DNA of 64,000 nt from contig NW_005434672.1 in assembly GCF_000315625.1 (NCBI RefSeq), positions 1,239,205-1,303,204 on the forward strand, in the 5' to 3' direction. The notes below the pieces were generated by a model. It was not told the origin of the DNA. It saw only the letters and a list, made by a program, of their open reading frames with translations, and did no database searches. Positions 35,100 through 45,854 of this stretch are shown here, piece by piece (position 1 is the first letter of the stretch; every line of letters begins with the position of its first letter). Position numbers and translations under genes: made by a program. Origin of the DNA: Guillardia theta CCMP2712 (Eukaryota; Cryptophyceae; Pyrenomonadales; Geminigeraceae).

Positions 35100-35790
35100 T
35101 GTCACATCTTCAAGATTTCACAAGGATGACATTCTGATGGTGTTTGGGTGGTCCATAACCCTTACATTTCTTCAATATTTGACGAGACCTACATACTTGT
35201 TTGGATTGAACATTCTTGAATTCTCACCGGACTCATTCCGTTGATTGTCTGGGTATGGCATCTATTCTCGTGCTGTCTCCTCAGAAACCATTTTCCTTCT
35301 ACTCGGCTGGTCCTGGTCCTCCGAAATCCTGCTTGCCTCCCGCCCCCACCATAAACACCATCTCCCTCCGGTGCACCGGTGCTGCTATAATGCATTATAA
35401 TTCATTTTTTCGGTGGGGATTTGTACCCTGTTGCATCCTCCATCGCCCCAGTCCCTCACTTCAACTCACCTGACCTGCTTATCCGTCCTCTCTTCCTCTT
35501 CAACTCACCCGACCTGCCTATCCTCTCCTCCCATCCCGTCCCTGCCTCTGCTCTCCCTGCCTTGCCCCACATTCTCATTTTTCCTCGGTTTGCCGCTCCT
35601 CAGGCTGCTCTTGAGGAAGGTACTTAAGCAGTTGCTGCTGTTCGGTCTGGTCCAGCAGATCAGCACGGGGTCATACTCTGGTCTATTTCAGGGCAGATTA
35701 CTGCAGGCCTCTTTTTTCCTGCTTACTCTGCTCTTCTTCCCTGCTCCTGCTAGAGGCCGCATCTGCTTCCTGTACCGATGTCCATGCTGG
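35100..35790. other. Intergenic, C/T-rich
   Basis: About 35260-35600 is rich in CTCC, CCTG and CCATCCC runs. Long Leu/Pro/Ser frames there are composition products. No gene is supported. Confidence 0.4.
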
Positions 35791-35794
35791 TAGA

Positions 35795-36580
35795 TGGAGG
35801 CAGCGGCCGTCAGATGCCATCGCGTCCTGCAGCACCATTCATGCAGGACGCGATGTCGCATCAAAGAAAAGCATCGGCGCTTTCATTTCTCGGGGGAGCT
35901 CTGTGCGGGTGAGTCAACGAGGGCTGGGTCTGTGGGACGCTGTCTGACATGCTGGCATGCAGATTGGGTTGGCTCATGTTTGTAGATGCGCTCTGTGTTG
36001 GAGGTTTCTTGACCTCGGGGGATGACTTGTACACGTGCACCATGACAGCAACACCCGTATGCTTAGCCACGCTCTTCATTCTCACCCTCAACATTACCAG
36101 TGTGGACGACATGCGAGAGTCCTATTTTAGCTATGGGTAAGCCCCTTGATGCTCGCCATGTCTTGACACACTTCCTAGATTCTGGAGGTCGAGCAAGGTT
36201 CAACGACTTTCCATGCGCATCTCTTGCATTCTCGTAAAGACAGTATCAAGAGTGGAGGTATCAGCTGACATTGATGCTCAAGGCTGTATGCTCTGTCGTG
36301 GGGTCCGTCGTCAATCTTGTATATGGCAGCTGGACAGGACGAACTCCACGGCAGTCATGGCTCGACGGCGTTGTAAACCATCCCTCTTCGTGATGTTATT
36401 TGTGGTTTACTCCCTGATTCCAGGTGGTGGCTTCTACCCAATTCATCTTCTTAGGTTCTTTGGTCTTCTGGGTTGGCAGGTTGCAATGTAGGTCTCATGG
36501 TCATCACACTTACAATTGCACGTAGAGGTCACGACTTCTCGTCTATATGAAGGCCAACAACTATGAGAAAGATTTGCATT
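35795..36580 (+). CDS. Hypothetical multi-span membrane protein
   Basis: I do not recognise this gene. The best-looking exon is about 35970-36137 (WLMFVDALCVGGFLTSGDD, then ATPVCLATLFILTLNITSVD) ending at a GTAAGC donor. After TTCCTAG (about 36178), parts in other frames read KAVCSVVGSVVNLVYGSWTG and VVASTQFIFLGSLVFWVG, both membrane-like, with a last run GLMVITLTIARRG near 36500. This suggests about four membrane spans. The upstream part is Cys/Arg-rich and uncertain. Exon limits are tentative. Confidence 0.35.
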
Positions 36581-36840
36581 GACGACAACTACAAGGAAGA
36601 TTTGCATTCAAAAACTCGTAGCTCGGTTACGGAAAATTACTTGACATTCTCAATCTTCACTAAGTGCGCGTACGATGATGTCTGTGCGCAGCAAAGTCAG
36701 CTCTGCTCGAAATACGATCGGGAGAGCTCACCCGATTCAATCCTGTTGCTGCAGCAAGCTCGACCTGAAAAAAGTGCAAGCAGTCAAGTATCGAACGATG
36801 GGAGAACATTGGATGGTATTAGTATAATTTTGAATCAAAT

Positions 36841-39800
36841 TTACCAGTGGAATTGGTTCGCCAGAGCCTTCGGAGACGACAATCTTGGTCGTCGTGGGAT
36901 TTTTCTCAGAGTTGGCAATCTGACACCAAAAAAATCAATGTGGCTCGATCTTGTGGCTGAATCGTCCACCTGTTTCTGATACTTGGATCTGATCTTCCTG
37001 AAAACTCGCTGGAAGTGTCCAGCCTCTCTATTAACACGGTGTTCAAAGTGATGCAAGCAGTAAGGCTGGTGAATAGCATAGGAATACATACCCACTCTGA
37101 AGGTCAAACTCGACAAGAGGGTACAGCTTACTAACTCCCGCATCGTTGCTCATCATAGTGATAAGTACCTTTAAAATGAAATTGAGCACAGAGCCTCGTG
37201 AATTTAGCAGGGTTCAAATACTTTGAAGACCATGTTGTGAAACTTGTGAACACAATGCAGTACAGACATGCTGACTGGACGCATCCCCTCCATCTGATTT
37301 GACCGGAATTCCTTTTTAGAAAAGTCAAACCGTGAATTGTAGCAGAAGTGTCAAGAAACCTCGTCGTCGGATACAGTCCTCACGGTAGCTTCAACACTTT
37401 CGATCCTACACAATATTGGCTTCTGAGAGCATCAGAAAAAAAACTTACCCTGTGTCGGTAACATCCGAATCGCATTCGGTCAGTCTCAATTTGATCTTCA
37501 GGCACAATTAGATCCAAGTGAGCAAACCACGCAAGACATACGTCGTCAACAAATTCTTTGACCCCTTTGTAGCTTTGACGAAGGAAAAAATCACAATGTG
37601 CCAGGACCTTTCATAGGTGTAAGACTAGGGTGGATACGAATGAAGCTATCGAGATTATGCTTCTCACCAACTTCTCCATGGGTCCGTTCATCCATTCATG
37701 CTCTTTCAACTTGGAGACACTCAGTACAGTACTGCATAGGGTGTAATACCTGAGCACAAGAAGGCCTCGCGCTGTGATCAACTTGCAGGGTCGAGCGTAT
37801 GATCTCACCACATCCCTTTCATTTGAGATCAGATGGCAGGGCCTCTTGCCTTCCTTTCGCACCTGACCGACGATTCCTTCAGGAAGCGCAACGTACGAGG
37901 CCTAAACATTTGGTCAGGTCTCATGCCTCAAAACACGAAACCGTTTAACCTCTTTGATATTTTGCAGCAGCTCTTCTGCACTGTCTCCCTGTCGTCAATC
38001 ATCACTTCAAATGCTATCGCGCTACATCGTGATGCTCTCACCTGAAACGGCGCACAACCCGTGACCATAATGTACAGAATAATCCCGACAGACCACATGT
38101 CTATCTTCTCCCCGGAGTAAACAGTACCCGTCACCTACGTCAAGTCTGATTAGTTCAATCTTGTGAAAAATCACTCGACCTGCTCTGGTGCAAGATGTGA
38201 TATCGATCCCACAAGCATGGTCTGAAATACATCCCAACCCTGTTGAAATATTCCAGCATGCCCGAAGTCAGTAATTTTGAGATTTCCCCTGTTGTCCAAC
38301 ATCAGGTTTTCTATCCTTAAATCTCGGTGGCACACGCATTGCTGATGGCAGTACAACATGCCATCCAACAGCTGACTGAAGTAAAACCTGGCAGCCGCTT
38401 CACTCATGGGGCGTGTCGGAGAGATGTAATCCTCAATGTGACCTCCAGCACAGTATTCCATCACCAAAAATATGGAGGATTCAGTCTCGAGGACCTCATT
38501 CACAGACACGACTGCGGGATGATTCAACATCACCATAGCTTCGACTTCACGATCAACTCTCGACATGGATGCCACATTTCCTCTTCGTATAATCTTGACG
38601 GCTTTTTTCTCCCCAGTTTCAACGTTGTTTGCCAACTTCACCACTCCCTCTGCACCTTTCCCTAAGGTTCTGAGCAATCGATAGGGTCCAATGATATCTC
38701 CACCTTGATAAGCATTATCAAACAGTTCATATTCTCGTTCGACCATGCTGGCAAGTTGCATAAATTCTTCCTTCGTTAGCTTTCCATCTCGATTGTCGTT
38801 ATACCTAAGCATGATTCTTTCTGCGAGAACCTGAAGATAATTCGGATCGATCCTGCTTGGCAGAGGTTGAGAAACCTTTCTCTTTGCTTTGCCTGCATCG
38901 TCGTAATCTTCACTGGGGTCGACAAATGCTTCGGGGTTGATTCCGTCTTTACGGATGGCTTTTAGGAACACAACCAATTCATCCATGGTAATGTCATCAG
39001 ATTCTGTAGTGTCGGCCAATCGGTAAAGCCATTCTATGAATCGCTTCCTGCCTTTGCTGCTCTTCAGCGCCTGAACTAGCATGGCTCGACGATCTTGCTG
39101 ACGCTTTTCTTCTGCGGCAAGGGCCTCCGAGTCCTCCTCATCCATTTCTTGAGTCTCATCCTCTGATTGACTGGGATCATTTGCAAGGAAGTTCTCCACG
39201 TCTATGACAGCATCATTCGAGTCTGAATTCACTTCATCATCAACCCCAAAAGCAGTATAACTGCGAGCAGGGGATGGTTCTGGCATTGAATATGAATTTT
39301 GGTCACAATCCAACTCCTGTAGCTCTCCATGCGCGTTGATCCTTCGTGCGAGGATTCGCTCTCCAGTATGAGTTCTGCGATTTTTCGGCGATCTCAAAGG
39401 AATTTGATCCTCGTTATTGCCGTCATTTGTACTTTTTCTTCCCTTTTTCTTTTTCAAGCGTTTCAACCAAACCTTGGGATGTGGGATACATCCACAAACG
39501 ACTTCTTCGTCTGGATATTCAACTTGACGCAGATAGTCCTGAAGGAGAAGAAATTCGTCGAATGACAAATGGCCTTCCAACGCAACATCAAAATGATACA
39601 ATGCCACGAGAGATCGACTAATGTCCGGTCGAAATGTAAGTAATGGGATGTCGAGGTCTTCTAAGGACGAACCCTGGACGGCTTGTTCTTGAAAGTGTAT
39701 TAGTTCATCAAGAGTAACATACCCCGTCTTGTGAGTGTCCACAGCATCAAAAAGCCGTCTTTCCTTTCTATGTCGAAAATCACGAAATCGGAATGTCAAG

Positions 39801-39979
39801 AGCAAATATAAGTCGCTCCAGTGTATGTCCCATGATTTAGGGAACAGGAAACATCGCTTGGCTCGCTTGTCCTCAAAGGCGCTGACATTAGACAGCAACC
39901 CACCACCTTGATTTCCATCGTCATCACCCGTGAAGCTTGGACGTCTTCCTTTCGTCATTGAACCAGCTCTTTTTAACAA
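36841..39979 (-). CDS. Protein kinase with N-terminal EF-hands
   Basis: The first exon (38171-39979, Met at 39979) encodes about 600 residues. EF-hand-like loops occur at about residues 80-95 (DTHKTGYVTLDEL) and 125-140, and a canonical one near residue 400 (YNDNRDGKLTKEEF). The kinase domain follows: LGKGAEGVVKLANN, AVKIIRR, MEYCAGGHIEDYI, catalytic loop CHRDLRIENLMLD, ITDFGHAG, HLAPEQ. Continuing exons give YSGEKIDMWSVGIILYIMVT, then ELLQNIKE joined across a 60-bp intron to ASYVALPEGIVGQ, and SVSKLKEHEWMNGPME. Later exons to about 36841 carry a possible KA1-like end (HFQRVFRKIRSKYQKQV). It combines calcium sensing with an SNF1/CaMK-like kinase, but in the reverse order of plant CDPKs. The catalytic-loop Lys is Arg. 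Confidence 0.75.
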
Positions 39980-39984
39980 AACCT

Positions 39985-40680
39985 AGCACCAGCTATACTC
40001 AAGGGATGAAGCAGGAGACATGTCGATAGCGAGACGGATGCGAGTGAAAAGGCATGTGGAACTGTGTAGATTCGCGGGAAAGGAGGGAACAGGGGGGTTG
40101 AGTGGATTGGAGGAGCGGCACAAGTTCCTGCTCCTGCCGCTAGTTCCTGCTCGTTGCACTGAAATGGTTGCGCTGCATGGATTCCCCCACCTTACGAGGG
40201 GTGGGGTTAACATGGTAGGGTGGTAGTGGGGATATCTAGGGGTGGATGGCATTGTAAATTGAACGCAGAGTCTGAGGTACACCGGTGGTGTTTTGTTCTT
40301 GAATTCAACTAGATGAGGTGGGTGGTGGAGGGTAACTTGGCCAGCCCGGCGCCGAACACCGTGAACATTATTCACGAGTCAAGTTGTGCTCAGTGGCCCG
40401 GGCCCGAGTCTGCTTGACAACGGTATCTGATCGTCTTCGATCCCCCTAACTTTCGTTCTTGATCAAATGAAAACGGCCATCCTTGCCGAATGCTTCCGCC
40501 GAAGTTTATCTTTAATTCATGCTAATGTATTCAAGCGTAGGCCCCTTCTTTGAACACTCTAATTTTTTCGAAGTAAACGGCCCGTGTAGCTCGTGCATTC
40601 GAAAAGCTTCCACGCACTCATCCCCTACGTTCGTGGTGGATACGGCGTCTGAGAAGGGATACATGAGGATGGAGGGAGAG
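39985..40680. other. Intergenic, G-run and GC-rich patches
   Basis: About 40190-40260 has GGGGTGGGGTTAACATGG and GGTAGGGTGGTAGTGGGG. About 40335-40430 is GC-rich (CCCGGCGCCGAACACCG; GGCCCGGGCCCGAGTC). This lies upstream of the EF-hand kinase. No gene is seen; it marks the left edge of the patchwork zone. Confidence 0.4.
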
Positions 40681-40689
40681 ATGAGGTCA

Positions 40690-41900
40690 TGGCCAAGCAG
40701 AACATCCCTCTAATCAGCAAGGAGGCGGAGGCGGTCGGTGGGGTCGGGAACTTCAACGCCAACTACATCAAGAGGAACGGCAAGGAGAGGGAGGACTGCC
40801 GCACTCCGTTCATCCTCTCTTCCACTCTCCTCTCTGAATCCATCCTCACCCAGGCTGATGTCACTTCCTGGCACCCCTGATGACACCCCTAAACCATCAA
40901 TATACCCCTTCGATTGGACTAAAGACTTCAAGTTCCTCGTCCGGGCCTCGGCGATGGCACCTCCGACAACACGGCACCAACAAATTCGGCACAGATGCAT
41001 AGCTTGAATCCGTTCCAGGACTTGGTGTTCATTGAAATCCTCGAGTCCATATCGATGCCTTCAACTTTGATGTCAAGCCTGTTTGCGATCTCCAACAAGA
41101 CTCTCTTGACCGTCTTGCGATGGACGTGTTGCCGCCGTTGCACAGCCCCTCCATCTCCTTCCTCCGCGGCGTGAAGCGACCAGATGGGCCGCCGTCACGA
41201 CTTGATGATGATCTTGATCTCCTTGCCGTCCTTGCCGCCTGCCTTCTTCTGCAGTCTTGATGCCTTCCGAAGTTGAGCTTGTTCCTAGAGACACTGAATC
41301 GATCACTGCCGCTGTGCGGCTGTCAGCTCGACTGCGAGCGCCTCTCTGATCTTCGGGTCCTCGCTGAACAGAGTCAGATGTACTCCCTCCATCGCTTCGC
41401 TGCGTCGCTGGCCTCCGGACTGCCCCCTTTGCCCAGGGTCCTCTCTTGGCTCGAATCTTGAAAGATCGATCGTGCACGATGCTCACATGTACAGCTGTGA
41501 ACTTGCGACCATCCATCGTGAAGCCTCCTCTCTTCCCTGCCGGCTGAGAGCTTCTCCGCCTGTGCATTGCGGAGGAAGGAAACAGTCACCGGGATCTCAT
41601 ACGGAGCCTTCCCTGGCACATGATCGCTTTACTCTCTTGTACTAAGCTTCAGCGCGGCTCTGCAGCCAGCTTCTCCTTGAGCGCGTTGCGTCCCACTCCC
41701 TGCTCCTCTGGCGTCTTCGCCCACTCTCCCAGCGACATGAACTCCAGGCTCCCCGGAGAGTAGAAGGTCACGGTCGTGGAGGTTGCCAACGGCCTTGTCC
41801 AGGACCGTCAGCTTGATCGGCTCGCTCGTCCCCGCCTCGTTCAAAGAAGTTGCATCTTCGATGACTGCTGACAGCTCGCTGACGAGCTGCATGTCCTCTT
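40690..41900. pseudogene. Fragmentary coding pieces, origin unknown
   Basis: Several short stretches look coding but do not join. On the plus strand, 40690-40830 reads MAKQNIPLISKEAEAVGGVG and on. On the minus strand, 41120-40930 gives KTVKRVLLEIANRLDIKVEG; about 41610-41540 gives EIPVTVSFLRNAQAEKLSAG; 41400-41310 gives HLTLFSEDPKIREALAVEL; and about 41880-41650 gives ELSAVIEDATSLNEAGTSEP, then (in another frame) FYSPGSLEFMSLGEWAKTPE. Stops and frame changes separate them without clean splice sites. This fits decayed gene fragments in subtelomeric DNA, though a normal multi-exon gene on the minus strand is not excluded. Confidence 0.3.
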
Positions 41901-41952
41901 GGCTTGACCGGGAGATGCTGCCTCCATTGTGATCCTCTCCAGGGGGCCTCTG

Positions 41953-41966
41953 TAAACCCTAAACCC
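41953..41966 (-). repeat. Interstitial telomeric motif, two copies of TAAACCC
   Basis: TAAACCCTAAACCC is two exact units of the TTTAGGG telomere repeat read on the opposite strand. A 14-nt exact match is not expected by chance in a window of this size. It separates the fragment zone on its left from the minisatellite and TLS1-like pseudogene on its right. Confidence 0.75.
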
Positions 41967-42027
41967 TTCAAGTTCGACAAGGGCCGGCTGCTCTTACTAG
42001 GCACTGCACCTAACTTGAACCCACTAA

Positions 42028-42200
42028 CCCTAGTAGGGAGGAGGGAGGGAGGGAGGGAGGGAGGGAGGGAGGGAGGGACGGAGGGAGGGACGGAGAGAGG
42101 GACGGACGGACGGAGGGACGGACGGAGAGAGGTACGGAGGGAGGGAGGGAGGGAGGGAGGGAGGGACGGAGGGACGGAAGGAGAGAGGGACGGAGGGAGG
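42028..42200. repeat. GGGA minisatellite
   Basis: GGGAGGGAGG runs with interspersed GGAC and GAGA variants extend from just after CTAGTAGGG to about 42200. Open frames on both strands here (Gly/Arg-rich or Pro/Ser-rich) are repeat products. Confidence 0.92.
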
Positions 42201-42284
42201 CTGGATGAAGCAGATGGAGGGAGAGCTTCAGACTTGATGTCTTTAAGGGTGTCTGACATTTCTATGTTCTAGCTTCCTCGAGGC

Positions 42285-42910
42285 ATGGCGGACGACGAGA
42301 AGGAACCAACACAAGCCGACGGAGGGGAGGCTCCAGTCTTCAAGAAGAAGCCAAGGCGAGGTTGTATCCGAAGGAAGGAGAGAAGCAGCGGAGATGAGGA
42401 GCCGGAGGAGCCGGTGGCCAACATCAGATCAGCGATCGAGGAGACCAAGTTGGAGCAGAGGCTGAGGAGCGGGAGGTCAGGGGTAGATGTGGACAAGTTA
42501 GCCAATGTCTACGACCCTTTGAAGAAGAATTTGATCGAAACCTTCGTCGAGCAAACGCCTGCCAGCATGCTCGACAGTCAGTTCAGCACGGAGGACTCCG
42601 CAGAGCCCGAGCTCGGCATGCTAGAGAAGCAGCTGCACAAGTACATCGACGAGAGACTCAAGGGATCGGAGAGACGAAGAGGCTTTCCGCCGAGGACGAG
42701 CTCTACGTGATACCCGAGGAGTATCGGGTAAAGTCCAAGACAAGGCAGCTAGGGGACGCAGCTGAGACTTGGCTAACGGGGATAGTGGAGGTGGAGCTCC
42801 CTTTGGAAGAGAAGCTGAAGAACACATGTTCAACAGTGTGGTGGGGAGGGGCCATTGAAGTGGGAGGGGGGTGGGGAGGGGCCATTGAAGTGGGTAGGGA
42901 AGGGTGGTAG
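42285..42910 (+). pseudogene. C9orf78/TLS1-family homologue, frameshifted and truncated
   Basis: From Met 42285 the frame matches the C9orf78/Tls1 family in order: a basic, Ser/Glu start (KKPRRGCIRRKERSSGDEEP), the conserved VANIRSAIEETKLEQRLR block, then STEDSAEPELGMLEKQLHKY. At about 42659-42664 the frame must shift by one base to continue as RLSAEDELYVIPEEYRV and DAAETWLTGIVEVELPLEEK, also family-typical. The run AAGGGATC would need one more G to stay open. After KLKNT (about 42825) family similarity stops in tandem-repeat DNA, so the C-terminal third is missing. C9orf78 binds the spliceosome, and its fission yeast relative Tls1 affects splicing of telomere and heterochromatin factors. It may be a dead copy, or a live gene with a sequencing error plus a missed exon. 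Confidence 0.68.
42841..42900. repeat. 30-bp direct tandem repeat, two copies
   Basis: GTGGGGAGGGGCCATTGAAG followed by TGGGNAGGG occurs twice with an exact 30-bp period. It begins where TLS1-family similarity ends. Confidence 0.9.
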
Positions 42911-43290
42911 TGCCAGACTTGCGTTGGAAGTCGAGAGTATCTTGGACGGATACGGTGGTGAGGCCAAGGTTATGTATTTGGAGTGTTTTGGTGGTGTCTA
43001 GGACGTGAAACGGTTGGGGACATCGAAAGCGATGGCGGAGACAAGGCAGGGTGATTCAGATTCTTCTTGTTTGATGTCATGGTTGCCAGGGATGACGATG
43101 ACGAAGCCTCCGTGATTTGTAGTAGTTTGGTGAGGAGGTCTTTGTAAGGGTCGAGTCCATAGCTGGAGGCGATTTTTATGAGAAGTCTTTAAGTGTATTG
43201 AACTTTAAAAGGATATGATTGTTCAGTGAGTTGTATGGGATATGTTGTTGTGTTGAGAGTATAGTGAAACAGTGTGGGAATGTTGTTTAA
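42911..43290. other. No gene seen
   Basis: Mixed-composition DNA rich in GGTGG and GATTT words with no convincing frame or repeat. Confidence 0.4.
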
Positions 43291-43295
43291 TACTG

Positions 43296-43600
43296 TGCCC
43301 GCTGAACATTCAGTGAGTGGGTAATTAATCAAGATGTGCTTTCATGCCCGCTGAACTTTTAGGGGGGTATTTGTCAAGGTGCCCTTTTAAGCGGCCCGGC
43401 GGCGCTGAACTTTGAGGGGCCCGATTTGTTCAGGTGTCGTTCAATGCCCGCCGAACTTTTGATAGTATTTAAGCCCGCTCAGTGATCGGAACTCAGTTTA
43501 GGCCCCCGGGTATTTGTTCAGGTGCCCTTTCAGCGGCCTACTGAACTTTTAGGGGTCACTTTGTTCAGAATGGTCACGACTCGTCATATCCAACTTGTAT
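43296..43600. repeat. Degenerate tandem repeat of about 50 bp (GCCCGCTGAACTTTTAGGGG)
   Basis: A core GCCCGCTGAAC(A/T)TT(T/C) recurs at about 43301, 43347, 43395 (as GGCGCTGAACTTT), 43446 (GCCCGCCGAACTTTT) and 43532 (GCCTACTGAACTTTT). Between cores, TATTTGTTCAGGTGCCCTTT-like sequence recurs. Units vary in length and sequence. No coding potential is visible. Confidence 0.65.
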
Positions 43601-44030
43601 ATATACCCTCACACCACCGGGCCACCCGGTGGCACGGTGCGCCGGTTGAGTGACGGTTGATTGAAAGGCCTGCCGGGACCGTGCCGGGCTCAGACTCAGG
43701 CCCGGGAGGCCGCGGGCGGCTAGCCTCCTGCCTAGTCACTAGCCTGAGGCCGGGAGGCTTGCCGGGCGGCAGACGGTGCCGGGCCTGAGTCACAGTGACT
43801 CCTCCACGGGGAGCCTACCGGAGTACGAAACACTCCGCCACTGTTGAAAGTAACTGAGTCCACCCCGGGCCCAGTGATCCGATGATCAGCAATTTCGGGG
43901 AATTTCCGAACTGGACTTCGTTCACGGCGGCCACTGTCCTGGCCGGCGGCGGCAGTTTCGGGCCGCCGCCGCCGCCGAAGGTCCGAAGTTCCGCCGAATT
44001 TCCCCACTACTTCGGCCCTTGAAGGTATCA
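43600..44030. repeat. GC-rich dispersed repeat, copy 2
   Basis: It shares GATCCGATGATCAGC, GCCGGGCTCAG and GGCGGCCACTG with 33480-33900, and carries extra GGCCGCCGCCGCCGCCG. It may be continuous with the preceding tandem repeat as one element. Confidence 0.5.
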
Positions 44031-44427
44031 GTTAAGTTTGGGGGACAGCAGTCGGCAGGATTGGGTTTGGTTCTCGCTGTCTTTTCTCTTCTCGCCGTTT
44101 GGCCTGCCAGGCTGTGCGACGTGTCAGGGTCAAGCCTCCTCGACTCTCCTGATTGTCCTCGTACTGATTTTTAACTTCACTTTGAGTAAAGAGACTTCTG
44201 TAGGATTTTGCCAAGGTATGCCTCAATTTTGTGTACAGGGTAGTCGCTGGGAAATAAGGGGTGGTAGCTTGGTTGGAATATTAGTACCAGATAATTTCAG
44301 ATGGTCTCAAATCTAGATTCAAAGTGAGGTTACAAATAATTTTAGTCAGGGATAATAGTACAAATCAAAATATTTTTATTTCCTCTCTGAGGCCCTCCCC
44401 CAGACACCTACCTCGTTCATCATCGGC

Positions 44428-45160
44428 ATGGATCGACGCAATGCAGCTGCTGATGCCGACTTGAGAAGAAGAAAGCTGGAGCAGAGAGATCATGAGACAA
44501 GGCAAAATATCCGAGAAAGGTTAGTTGGTGAATCTAGAGCGCAAATCCCCTTATGCTTTGCATCACTTGAGGCTTCCCATGTCTTGAATGCTCCGAAATA
44601 TTTGTCTTGTGACTGGGACATGGAGTTTGATTTGATTCCTTCTGTTGGTGTCTTTTTTCACGATGTGCATAAGAAGCATAGATGCGGATTGATCAAGGAA
44701 GTCACTTCAGATAAAATGCTTGAAGTGTATGTGCTGTACAGCAAAGAGACTTTGACGGAAGTGTTTGGGAACATTTCCCAAGCCGACAATCGAAGATATC
44801 GCGGATATCTCGATTCCATGCAACCCAACGATTGTTTTCAGAGCATCTACACGGATATTCTTCCACTGGCTGATGTGGTCGGAATATTCAAAGTTACATT
44901 TCCTTTCTGTTCTGTCCTAAGTTCCATTCAGAGTACTTCAACATTTGCGTGTGATCGGATGGCTTTGTTTTGAAAATGTGAACAGGGACGAGCGACTCCA
45001 AATGGGTTTCTTCCAAAAATTTCGTCTGACAGCTGATATGCTGCACTCATATTTTGGACAACCAGGAAATACGATCGATTATTTCAAAACCTCTACAGAG
45101 CTTGGGATAATCAGAGACACTCTAAAGCGATGGCTCAATGCTCGTGGAGCTGTTAATTGA
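44428..45160 (+). CDS. Hypothetical protein (two exons)
   Basis: Met at 44428 opens an Arg/Asp-rich helix (DADLRRRKLEQRDHETRQNI), then a mixed alpha/beta region (MEFDLIPSVGVFFHDVHKKH; EVTSDKMLEVYVLYSKETL; DILPLADVVGIF). An intron of about 100 bp starting near 44891 leads to DERLQMGFFQKFRLTADMLH, and the frame ends at TGA 45158-45160. No known family is recognised. A further plus-strand stretch at about 45245-45451 (FTWCIDAELLKTALFQREL, then ending TLVSKP) looks coding and may be an alternative last exon or the neighbour's remnant. Base composition here is lower in GC than in the flanking repeats, as in normal genes of the window. Confidence 0.45.
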
Positions 45161-45451
45161 AATTCAAGGAAAGCAAGGAGGCTTGACTTCGACATTCATA
45201 TTCCTGTATTCAACTGCATACTTGCCTTATGCAAAAGGTCCCAATTGATTACAAGCTTCAATGTTACGTGTACAGGATCGGACAGTGGGAAACAATTCAC
45301 TTGGTGCATAGATGCAGAATTGTTGAAGACTGCTTTGTTTCAGAGAGAGCTGCACATCCCTCTCAAAGCGAATCCTTATCATTTAGGACCTGCAACGGGC
45401 ACTATCTATCTTGAAGGTCCGCTGTATTTTACACTCGTTTCCAAGCCTTGA

Positions 45452-45854
45452 ACGTCGATCGGGCTGTAATTAAAATGAAATTTTCGAGAATCGTGCGATT
45501 AGGTTGGACTAATGAAATAATCTGGGAATTCCCAGACCCTTGACTCTTTTGGCGCTTCGTTTTCTCCCATTCTCCCTCCCTTAGTGCTTTGTGGAAGGGG
45601 ACGGAATGAACAGGGAATGACAAGGGAGAAGGAGAGTGGAGGGGATAGGACAAACGATCATCGGATTCAGAAGGAGAGTAGAGGGGAAAAGACAAACGAT
45701 ACAGATTGAAGCATTGATTGAGTTTATCTTGATTCGCAGTCGATGCCAAAGCCTGAAACAGATGCTCGTTGAAATCTTCCATTAGGTTCGTCAAATTGGA
45801 ACTGTTGGTTTTCAGAATCATGTCATTCAGTAGCTTGACACTAACCTACTTTCG
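45452..45854. other. Intergenic, no clear gene
   Basis: Contains two near-copies of GAAGGAGAGT(A/G)GAGGGGA(A/T)A at about 45630-45700. The minus-strand frame through it is Ser/Pro-rich and not convincing. Confidence 0.35.

Noticed and set aside
41768-42272. Plus- and minus-strand frames of 120-160 codons over the GGGA repeat
   Set aside because: Gly/Arg/Asp- or Pro/Ser-rich products of the minisatellite, with no folded-domain character.
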